A stretch of DNA of 64,000 bases from Streptacidiphilus sp. 4-A2 (GTDB lineage Bacteria; Actinomycetota; Actinomycetes; Streptomycetales; Streptomycetaceae): positions 62,001 to 126,000 of the forward strand of contig JAAFYY010000001.1 in assembly GCA_014284505.1 (NCBI GenBank). Direction: 5' to 3'. This document shows, in pieces, positions 56,995 to 64,000 of this stretch. Positions within the stretch are counted from its first letter, which is position 1. Each line of letters opens with the position of its first letter. Below the pieces are notes generated by a model. It saw only the letters and a program-made list of their open reading frames with translations, was not told where the DNA came from and ran no database searches. A program made the translations under genes and the position numbers.

Positions 56995-57126
56995 AGCCAC
57001 GCGGCGGCGGAGCGGGCCGCGGCGTTCGAACCGGGTTTCTACCCAGCTCAGGGACATGATCGATTATCCGGAGTCAGCAAGAGGTCAGCAGGGTCCCGGA
57101 GGGCTCCGACCACAGGTCTCACCCGC

Positions 57127-57192
57127 GGCACGGGCCCCGCGGAATGGATGGGCCACCGCAGCGTCGACATCACCTTCAGGCATTCCTGGTGG
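57127..57192 (+). mobile_element. Integrase C-terminal fragment
   Basis: E-W-M-G-H-R-S-V-D-I-T-F-R-H is the last conserved segment of actinophage integrases (G-H-x-S-x-x-x-T-x-x-x-Y), here with the Tyr lost (R-H-S). It has no upstream part in this frame. The gap around it (56995-57202) has nothing else. Confidence 0.55.
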
Positions 57193-57202
57193 AGGCCGGC
57201 CA

Positions 57203-58356
57203 CTACTCGATCCCCGGCGGGTCGTCGGCCCGTCGGGGCGGGGTGCTGCCCTCGTTGAGGATTCTGCGCCCGTCGGAGGAGTTCGGCGTGCCCAGGTTCT
57301 GCCGGACCGAGTCCAGGATCGTCAGACCCTGGCTGACCAGGCCCGCGGCGATCTCGCTCAGGCCGTCGGAGCCGTTGAGCACATTGACGTTGGCCCGGCC
57401 AGACCCTGGGCGGCCTCCTTCACGATCAGCGGCAGCTGGTCGATCAGCATCCGGTCCAGCGCCACCCGGTCGTACGAGGCGGCGGCCTCGGCCTGGATCT
57501 TCATCCGGTTCGCCTCGGCCGTGGCCAGCACCCGGATCCGCTCGGCCTCCGCCTCGGCGGGCTTCACGATCTCCGCGACCTGCTGCTGGCGCAGCTCGCC
57601 GCGCGCTGGCCAGCTCGGTCTGCGCCAGCAGCACCTCCTGCTGCGCCTGGGCCTGGGCCAGCGGCCCGGCCTGGGCGGCCTCGGCCTGCGCCCGCTCCAC
57701 CTCGGCCGAGTACTGCGCCTGGACCACGGCGGTCTGCCGCTGGTACTCGGCCTGGTTCCGCGCGGCGGCCTGCTGCGCCTCGGCCGACTGCTGGGTGGCC
57801 ATCGCCTGGGCGATCTGCGCCTGCCGCTGGATGGCGGCCTTGTGCGGCGCCGACATGGCCGCGATGTAGCCGGTCTGGCCGTCGTCGATGGACTGGATCT
57901 GCAGCGAGTCCACGGTCAGGCCGATGGTGGCCATCTCGGTCTTGGAGGTCTCCAGCACCTCGGTGGCCAGCTTCTGCCGCTCGGTGACGATCTCCTCGAC
58001 CGTCATCGAGCCGATGATGGAGCGCAGGTGCCCGGCGAAGATCCGGCCGGTCAGCACCGACATCTGGTCCTGGTCGGACAGGAAGCGCTGCCCGGCGTTG
58101 ACGATGCTCTCCTTGTCGTTGCCGACCTTGAACGCGATGACGGCACGCACCGTCAGCGCGATCCCTGGTGGGTGACGCAGGTCTCGTCGACCTCCGCCTC
58201 GCACATGGCCAGGGTCAGAAAGCGGGTCTTGCGGAAGACCGGGAGCACGAACGCACCGTGACCGGTCACCACCCGGAACGGCGCCACGCCCATCCCACGC
58301 TGACCTCCTGAGATCAGCATCGCCTGGTCAGGAGCTGGAACCCGGTAACCGAACAT
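57203..58356 (-). CDS. SPFH/band 7 (flotillin-like) protein, frameshifted
   Basis: From ATG 58356 (GAGGAGGC upstream): M-F-G-Y-R-V-P-A-P-D-Q-A-M-L, G-A-F-V-L-P-V-F and, in the next frame, A-V-I-A-F-K-V-G, L-R-S-I-I-G-S-M-T-V-E-E-I; then a long Ala/Gln/Glu-rich coiled coil (R-Q-A-Q-I-A-Q-A-M-A-T-Q-Q) and A-E-A-E-A-E-R-I-R-V-L-A. This is a flotillin-type SPFH protein of membrane microdomains. Shifts at CCC 58163-58165 and near 57600 and 57400. About 385 residues. No NfeD partner is next to it. Confidence 0.8.
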
Positions 58357-58720
58357 GCCTGCCTCCTCGGCCGACATCGCCAGGTCGCCGGTCAACGACT
58401 TCCAGAGCACATGCGTCGTCGCCCTGGCGATCGGTCTCCGCAGGCATCTGTCAGGAACACAGACATCCGGTTGCGCTCCTACCTCCACGCTACGCCCCGC
58501 GTGGCCGGCAGGCCGCGCCCCGGCGGCTGGTGGATGCGGAGCGGTAAGAGCGCTGGGCCCGGCGCGGCGCGCCGCCACGCCCGCGTGTCGGGACCGTCCC
58601 GGCAGCCGGCGACGCCCAGAAGGGGATCGGGCCCCTGCCGATGATCCGGGCCGGCACTCGGCCGGGCGCGGTGGAGGATGTCCGTCCGTCACCGTTGCCG
58701 CTTCGTGTGGAGCGTGGACG
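58357..58720. other. Non-coding gap between SPFH and lipoprotein genes
   Basis: No coding region or clear motif was recognised on either strand; open frames here are shadow-like. Confidence 0.4.
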
Positions 58721-59445
58721 TCACTGCTGCACCTTCTCGACATCCGCGCGGATCGTCCGCATGATCGGGGCGACGTCGGCGGCGGTGAAGCCGATCTTGG
58801 TGTTGGTCCCGTCGCCCTTGATGATGAGGGTGATCTCGGCGGCGGTGGTCGCGGTGAACCAAGAGCAGGTCGTCACCGCGGTGGTGAGCATGGTGTTCTG
58901 GACGAGCATGGTGTTGCAGATTGCCCGGCCTCCGTGCGGCCCGGGGTCGGTGTCGATGGCACTGGTCGTGATCCGGTCACCGGCACCGTCCTCGGTCACG
59001 GCCGGGGTCGTGTCGAGGAGGTCATGCAGGTGGTCGGGTTCGAAGCCGGTTCCGGTCACGCCGTTGTAGAAGATCCAGGCGCCGTCAGCGCGGTCGTCGT
59101 AGTAGGCGTGGACGGGCGTGCCGGACAGGCCCAGGCGCTTCGCGTTCTGCTGGACGTCACCGTCCACCTGCTGCACCAGTTCGGCCGAGGGCCGGCCCTG
59201 TGGGTAGCCCGCCGCAACGGGCGGGGCAGTGAGCACGTAGGACATACTGCCGGGGCTCGGGACGCCGCCGGGCTGGGGCTGCCTCCCGTCCCGCCCCGGG
59301 TCGTGCCCCCTGCCGTCGCGGGCGCGGCACTGCCGGAGGCCACGGCCGAGTGGACGGCCGGGCCGCAGGCAGTGACCAGCGCGCAGGCCGTGGCAAGCGC
59401 GACACCGGTGGACGTGCGAATGAGCAGGGGGGCGGGACGTGCCAT
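58721..59445 (-). CDS. Putative lipoprotein, frameshifted
   Basis: ATG 59445 opens with M-A-R-P-A-P-L-L-I-R, a hydrophobic stretch and A-L-V-T-A-C-G, a plausible lipobox with Cys acylation. After a shift near 59230 the C-terminal part reads V-Q-Q-V-D-G-D-V-Q, V-H-A-Y-Y-D-D-R-A-D-G-A-W-I-F-Y-N-G, ending I-M-R-T-I-R-A-D-V. About 240 residues. A soluble extracytoplasmic domain of unknown role; resembles the actinomycete sensor-lipoprotein style only in architecture. Confidence 0.65.
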
Positions 59446-59667
59446 GGACGGACTCCTCCAGACAGGGCACACGCCCGGTCTGGGGCGCGCGGAGACCAGG
59501 GCAGCGGGTGCCTGCGCCGAAGCCCCTGGGATGGGTGAGTGTGGCACTCACCCGGCCCTGGCGCAGCCCTGTTGTACAGCTCTGCTTTCGGCTCCCACAA
59601 CAGCTCTGCTGGTGCTTTTCGCCGGATGCCTGGCACGATGTGTGCCGCGACGGAAGGAGCCGCACGG

Positions 59668-60651
59668 ATGGAGCTGGATCCCAGACGCTTGCTCGTGCTG
59701 CACGCGATCGCCGACAACGGCGGGCTCGCGCCCGCGGCGAGGGCGCTGGGTCACAGCCGATCGGCATCGCAGCAACTGGCCGCGCTGGAGCGGGAGGTGG
59801 GGCTGGCTCTGGTCGACCGCTCGGGCGGACGGCTGGAACTGACCGCGACGGGTCGGCTGCTGGCCGCCACCGGTGGTCGGATCGGCCGGGAACTCACCCT
59901 CGCCGCTTACCGGTTGGGCGCAGCGACGACCAGGTGGTCAGCGGCCCGGTCGCGATCGGAGCGACCTCCGGGGTGCTCGCCCGGATCGCGGTCCCCGCAC
60001 TGCGGCTGCTCGCCCGTCGGCATCCGCACCTCAAGCCGAGGTTCGCCGAGGCCGGACTCCTGGAGGGCCTGCAGCAGCTTCGCCTGGGCGAGTTGGAGGT
60101 CCTGGTGATCACCGACGACCGCGACACCGCACTCCCGCTGCCGCCCGGGGTGCAGGCGCAGGTGCTCAGCGAGGACGAGTACCGCGTGGTTGTTCCCGCC
60201 AGCTGGGCTGCTCCGGCCACCGCCACCGATCTCTCCGACGCTTCCTGGATCAGCGCGCCTTCGTACTCCGCCCGCGGCCGGGCCTTCGCCCGGTTCGCCA
60301 CCGTGCACGGGGTGTCGCCGTCGGTGGAGCACCTGCGCCGAGCACATGATCGCCGTTCAGGCGCTCCTTTCCGGGCAGCTCGGCGCCGCGGTCGTGCCCG
60401 CGTACCTCGCCGCACGCCTCGAACAGGTGACAGTGACGGCGTTGCAGGTCACTGGCAGCCAGATCACGCGCATGCTCTACCGTACCGGCCATGACACCGC
60501 CGCGGCGGCGGCCAGAGCCGCGGTCGACGCCCTCCAGCAGGCCGCCCGCGACCACGCCGAGGCGATCACCCGGGCCGACCACCGCAATCCCGACATCATC
60601 CGTCCCCTGCGCGATCCCACCGAGCAACAACGGCAACCCGGGAGAATCTGA
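59668..60651 (+). CDS. LysR-family regulator, frameshifted
   Basis: ATG 59668 with GGAAGGAGC upstream. HTH: G-G-L-A-P-A-A-R-A-L-G-H-S-R-S-A-S-Q-Q-L, then the co-inducer domain V-S-G-P-V-A-I-G-A-T-S-G-V-L-A-R-I and, in the next frame, V-Q-A-L-L-S-G-Q-L-G-A-A-V-V-P. Shifts near 59930 and 60340. About 325 residues. Divergent from the putative lipoprotein gene. Targets unknown. Confidence 0.8.
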
Positions 60652-61078
60652 GGGCGGGGACCCGGATCCAGGTACACCCGCTGGGACCTGAAAGCGGTGC
60701 TCCCATCGCGAAGATCGCGGTCGGAGGACGGCCACCTGGTACTCCGGCGGAACTACGGCTTCGCCGGCGCCGCCACGGCTCAGGCGGGTCGGAGCACCCG
60801 TTGCAGGGTGGGCGCGAGACACTTTCGTTAGCCAGTTTGCGGACAGAGCTGGGCCGCCGGCAGAACACGAGCACCGTCCGGGTGGGCCGGCAACGCACGA
60901 CGCAGCCGTCCGGCGAGTGCGCCCAGCCAGTCCGGCCAGGACCGCTCTTGAATTTCTTCGGCGGCCCGGCCAGGCTGCGCACCCCGGATCGCTCCGGCCG
61001 GCGCGGCTTGCTCACCGTGGACGTCGTCGTCAGTGCCTGGCCGCCGCGCCGGCTCCAGTCGTTCCCAAGCCGGACCGG
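60652..61078. other. Non-coding stretch
   Basis: No supported gene; frames on both strands are basic/Pro-rich. A plus-strand frame has S-L-A-S-L-R-T-E-L-G-R-R at about 60830 but no family match or ribosome site. Confidence 0.4.
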
Positions 61079-61137
61079 CGCGACACGGCGTGACTCGCGC
61101 CCAGGCTTCACCTGGGAGCGAGTCACGCCGTGTCGCG
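61079..61137. terminator. Very long hairpin next to secreted-protein gene
   Basis: CGCGACACGGCGTGACTCGC (61079-61098) pairs perfectly with its inverse at 61118-61137 (20 bp); inside the loop CCCAGG and CCTGGG pair again. Almost the whole 59-nt element is paired. It sits 24 nt after the stop of the minus-strand gene at 61161. Confidence 0.8.
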
Positions 61138-61160
61138 GAACCGTGGGATGGCGTGCCGGG

Positions 61161-61487
61161 TTATTCAGTGCTGCAGTAGGACTGCATGTAGGCCCACCAC
61201 GTCCCGTTGGCCTCCTGGCCGAAGTCGGACGTCGTCGGGGTGGTGTTGTTGCCGTAGGTGCAGTCGGCGGCGAGGATGCCGATGGCGTCCGTCTTGGCCG
61301 CGCTCAGGGTGGCGCCGTACCCTTCCGCGTACTCCCAGTAGCCCCCGCTGACCTGGGGCCTGGTGTGCTGGGCCGCGCTGCCGGCGGCTGTGCTCGCGCT
61401 CGCGCTCGCGACCGGCACGAGAGCGACGGCAGCGGCACTGAACAGCGCTGCGGCGGTTAACGCGGCTTTTCTCGACACACTCATCAT
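61161..61487 (-). CDS. Small secreted protein with two cysteines
   Basis: 108 residues. Signal peptide: M-M-S-V-S-R-K-A-A-L-T-A-A-A-L-F-S then cut near A-S-A. The mature part, about 75 residues, has G-Y-W-E-Y-A-E-G-Y-G-A-T, D-A-I-G-I-L-A-A-D-C-T-Y-G and ends W-W-A-Y-M-Q-S-Y-C-S-T-E; the two Cys could form one disulfide. Exported, function unknown. Strongly terminated by a 59-nt hairpin. The gene is set off from its neighbours by less GC-rich sequence upstream. Confidence 0.75.
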   Translation of the reverse strand: MMSVSRKAALTAAALFSAAAVALVPVASASASTAAGSAAQHTRPQVSGGYWEYAEGYGATLSAAKTDAIGILAADCTYGNNTTPTTSDFGQEANGTWWAYMQSYCSTE

Positions 61488-61964
61488 TGCTCCCTATGGG
61501 TAGAGGAACAGGCGGTCAGCGAGAAGGTACATCAGGGTTCTTATGTCGACAACAGTTGATTTGAGAATTGCCGGTAGAGCCGAGTAAACCGGCAGCTTCA
61601 CGCTGAAGATCTCGTCTGATCCCGGATAAACGAGCATCTGCTCCGGGAGCACGCGCAGTCGCCGGACGCCCGCCGGTTCGAGGCCGGTCGTCACCGTCAG
61701 GGAGCCGGTGGCGACTCCGGCCCGGCGGAGGGTGATGTCGGCGGCGGCCGGCGCGTGACCTGCCGCCGTTCGGAGGAGTTGACCAGCCGTGACCACAGGC
61801 GTGCACCCGGGCGGGCCGGGCCTCGGTGCGGGGCCGGGCATCAGGGCCGTGACCGCCGGGAACCGCTCGCCTGGGGCGATGCCCGGGAGGCCGCCGATGC
61901 CGGGTGGCCGCTGCTGAGTCGTTCCGCCCGCACGCAGGACCCTCTCTCACCTTTGGAGACCACT
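61488..61964. other. Promoter-rich gap upstream of methyltransferase
   Basis: Less GC-rich than the average around 61500-61600. No gene supported: a minus-strand frame (61494-61841) ending V-V-D-I-R-T-L-M-Y-L-L-A-D-R has no ribosome site or family resemblance and is not called. Confidence 0.4.
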
Positions 61965-62765
61965 TTGAGCACCGAACAGAACTGGGCAGCCCTGGGCATC
62001 GATCCGGAGGTGCCGAGCATCGCCCGGGTCTACAACGCCTTTCTCGGCGGCACCGACAACTTTCCGGCGGACCGCCGGGTGGTCGAGGGAATCTCCGCGG
62101 CCGTCCCGGAGATGCGCACCGTGGCGACCCTCAACCGGGCCGTCCTCGGCCGCGGCGTCCGCTTCCTGGTACAGCAGGGGGTCGAGCAGTTTCTCGATCT
62201 GGGCTCGGGGCTGCCCACCGCCGAGAACACCCACGAGGTGGCCCGCGCCGTGAACCCTGGCGCCCGGGTCGTCTACGTCGACAAGGACCCACTGGTCGCC
62301 GCGCATGCGGGTGCCCTCATCAGCGACGACCTCACCGCCATGGTGACCGCCGACCTCCGCTCCGCCGGGACTGTCCTGGCCGCTCCCGCGGTACGCCGCC
62401 TGATCGACTTCGACAGCCCTGTAGCGGTTCTGCTCGTGGGAATTCTGCATCACCTGCATGACGACGAGGACCCGCGGGGCGTGGTCGAGGCATACCTCTC
62501 GGCTGTCCCCTCGGGGTCCTACCTCTTCGTCAGCCATTTCTGTGACTCCGGGCCGGAGGCGAGGGAGGCCGAGCAGAAGTTCCTGAGTCTGCTCGGCACC
62601 GGCCGGTTCCGGACCGAGACGGAGATCGGGGCCTTCTTCAACGGGCTCGACCTGGTGGAGCCGGGCCTGGTTCCCACCCCACTGTGGCACCCGGACGAGC
62701 CGGTCGCCGCGTCGCTCCAGGTCGGCGACCGACTCATCTGGGCCGGGATCGCCCGCAAGCCCTGA
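61965..62765 (+). CDS. SAM-dependent methyltransferase (DUF574 type)
   Basis: 266 residues, intact. I-A-R-V-Y-N-A-F-L-G-G-T-D-N-F near the start is the DUF574 signature; the SAM-binding Rossmann motif is L-D-L-G-S-G-L-P-T, then V-V-Y-V-D-K-D-P and V-L-L-V-G-I-L-H-H-L. Streptomyces carry dozens of this family; substrates are mostly unknown. Start TTG 61965 is chosen because GGAG lies 6 nt upstream and the conserved N-terminus begins here. Confidence 0.85.
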   Translation: MSTEQNWAALGIDPEVPSIARVYNAFLGGTDNFPADRRVVEGISAAVPEMRTVATLNRAVLGRGVRFLVQQGVEQFLDLGSGLPTAENTHEVARAVNPGARVVYVDKDPLVAAHAGALISDDLTAMVTADLRSAGTVLAAPAVRRLIDFDSPVAVLLVGILHHLHDDEDPRGVVEAYLSAVPSGSYLFVSHFCDSGPEAREAEQKFLSLLGTGRFRTETEIGAFFNGLDLVEPGLVPTPLWHPDEPVAASLQVGDRLIWAGIARKP

Positions 62766-63163
62766 ACGGCGAGCGGCCTCTCAGGCACACGACGGACAAG
62801 GGCTGCTGTTCCCGGAGAGCAGCCGGGCCGGATACCTGAAGAGCGGATCGGACGTGTGGCCGGGCTCGGCGGGTCCGGGCTCCGCCGCCGGGACGTGACA
62901 ACAACCACTGCGTGCACGAGGTTTCGCAGCTCAGCGCCGGGAGCCGGCCACGCGACGGACCCAACGAGCGGGAAGCGCCGCACCGGCGGCTCACAGTGAT
63001 CGCTATGCTGCCCGGATATGAGGGGGATGCGAATAGCAGCGGCAGTGACAAGCCCGGTGCGGCGCAACGGCGATGACGCCGGGGGCCGCAGCGGGCGCGG
63101 GGACCTGCCGGGGGTGGGTACGGCCACGAGCCTGCGCCCTCCGCGAGAACGGCGGGGATCCCG
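62766..63163. other. Non-coding gap before kinase
   Basis: Nothing convincing is visible. A short ORF starting at ATG 63018 (M-R-G-M-R-I-A) has no ribosome site and shadow-like composition. Confidence 0.4.
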
Positions 63164-64000
63164 ATGACGTCCTCTCCCCGCCCGGAAGCCACCGGCGGCC
63201 CCGCGCCGCAGGCGGCCCGCATCGGGCCCTACGAGCTGCTGCAATTGCTGGGCGAAGGCGGCATGGGTCAGGTCTACCTGGCGCGGTCGCCCGGCGCACG
63301 GCTGGTCGCCCTCAAGGTGATCCGGCCCGAGTACGCGCAGGCGCCCCATTTCCGTGACCGGTTCCGGCGTGAGGCCGAGGCCGCCCGACGGGTCAGCGGC
63401 CTGTTCACCCCGCCGGTGCTGGACGCCGACGCCGACTCGCCGCTGCCCTGGCTGGCGACCGCGTATGTGCCTGCCCCCTCACTGCACGAAGTGGTGCGGC
63501 GCCACGGTCCGCTGTCCGCGCCCGGCATCGCCGCGCTGGGCGGCGGACTCGCGGAGGCTCTGTCGGCGATCCACGCCGCGGGGCTGGTCCACCGCGACCT
63601 CAAGCCCGGAAACGTACTGCTGGCCGCGGCCGGCCCGCAGGTGATCGACTTCGGCATCAGCAAAATGCTGGACGCAACACAGCTGACCGGGACCGACAGC
63701 ACGATCGGCACGCCCGGGTTCATGGCCCCGGAGCAGGTGGTCTCCAGCCGGGATGTCGGACGCGAAGCGGACGTGTTCGCGCTCGGCTGCGTCCTGGCGT
63801 TCGCGGCGACCGGTGAGAGCCCGTTCGGCACCGGCTCGACCGCAGCGGTGCTGTACCGCGTCGTGCACGAGCAGCCGCGCCTGGACGCCGTACCCGAGAG
63901 CCTGCGCGGGCTGGTGACGTCCTGTCTGGAGAAGGAGCCGGCCCGCCGGCCCTCGGTCGCGGGCCTGCTGGTCCGGCTCGGTTCGACAGATCCGGCCGAG
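63164..64000 (+). CDS. Eukaryotic-type Ser/Thr protein kinase, runs off the window
   Basis: The first 279 codons are present. Residues 19-275 form the kinase: L-L-G-E-G-G-M-G-Q-V-Y (Gly loop), V-A-L-K-V-I (ATP Lys), L-V-H-R-D-L-K-P-G-N-V-L (catalytic loop), I-D-F-G-I-S (DFG), T-P-G-F-M-A-P-E-Q and D-V-F-A-L-G. The full protein probably continues into a membrane or sensor part outside the window. It has a weak ribosome site GGGGA before ATG 63164. Typical Hanks-type signalling kinase of actinomycetes. Confidence 0.9.
   Translation, partial: MTSSPRPEATGGPAPQAARIGPYELLQLLGEGGMGQVYLARSPGARLVALKVIRPEYAQAPHFRDRFRREAEAARRVSGLFTPPVLDADADSPLPWLATAYVPAPSLHEVVRRHGPLSAPGIAALGGGLAEALSAIHAAGLVHRDLKPGNVLLAAAGPQVIDFGISKMLDATQLTGTDSTIGTPGFMAPEQVVSSRDVGREADVFALGCVLAFAATGESPFGTGSTAAVLYRVVHEQPRLDAVPESLRGLVTSCLEKEPARRPSVAGLLVRLGSTDPAE

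Noticed and set aside
57030..57060. tRNA gene suggested by a ttcgaacc stretch
   Set aside because: The flanking bases cannot form a T-arm stem or an acceptor stem.
60596..61126. Minus-strand 176-residue ORF
   Set aside because: Arg/Pro/Ser-rich composition, no ribosome site, no recognisable motif.
61494..61841. Minus-strand ORF upstream of the methyltransferase
   Set aside because: No ribosome site and no family resemblance; lies in the promoter region.

Overview
The window is high-GC DNA (very GC-rich throughout, GTG/TTG starts common, strong GGAGG-type ribosome sites, dense short transcription units) and reads like the chromosome of a Streptomyces-type actinomycete (Streptomyces, Kitasatospora, Streptacidiphilus or a near relative). 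Supporting families are a large LAL/LuxR regulator, a DUF1707 protein, a DUF574-type SAM methyltransferase, a DUF4157 protein, a PASTA-less Ser/Thr kinase start and many one-component regulators. No rRNA, tRNA or CRISPR was found.

The most interesting part is 9.0-19.3 kb, which looks like a peptide natural-product (RiPP) island. On the minus strand, a class II lanthipeptide synthetase (LanM, 12234-15290) overlaps by ATGA a 66-residue leader-like peptide that has no cysteine, followed by a LuxR/LAL regulator. Divergently, on the plus strand, a 25-residue peptide gene (15589-15666) with a strong ribosome site is followed by an attenuator-like hairpin, then by a membrane M50-type metalloprotease with an N-terminal PqqD/RRE-like domain, a TPR protein coupled to it by ATGA overlap, and possibly a 37-codon tail ORF. 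This peptide, RRE-protease and TPR set is the best candidate for an undescribed system.

Other regions: 0-9 kb carries a secreted protein, a GNAT enzyme, DUF1707, a Cys-rich copper-storage-type protein, a MarR/NmrA/quinone-oxidoreductase divergon with three matching operator repeats, a glutaminase, and two transposase remnants (IS5-like, IS630-like). 19-30 kb carries a sigma-like factor, a peptidase-type hydrolase, a DUF4157 metalloprotease-like protein, DUF2797, an alcohol dehydrogenase with a divergent XRE regulator, and an ATP-grasp protein. 30-40 kb holds an FMN glutamate-synthase-like oxidoreductase next to pyruvate oxidase, a DUF218 membrane protein, an MprF-like lysyltransferase, and an HTH/MFS pair with a palindromic operator. 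40-50 kb has a serine hydrolase, two more regulator/oxidoreductase divergons (LysR/NmrA and TetR/QOR), an AraC regulator and an ABC transporter. 50-64 kb has a tandem-HTH LuxR protein, tautomerase/LysR, integrase debris, an MFS exporter, MarR/DUF1398 with two palindromic operators, a flotillin-like SPFH protein, small secreted proteins, a SAM methyltransferase and the start of a Ser/Thr kinase.

A caution for every reader: roughly half of the conserved genes are split by 1-base frameshifts, and several of these fall in G/C or T homopolymers. The pattern fits uncorrected sequencing indels better than mass pseudogene formation, so broken genes are annotated as single loci spanning both frames. 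Boundaries of frames inside those loci are approximate.
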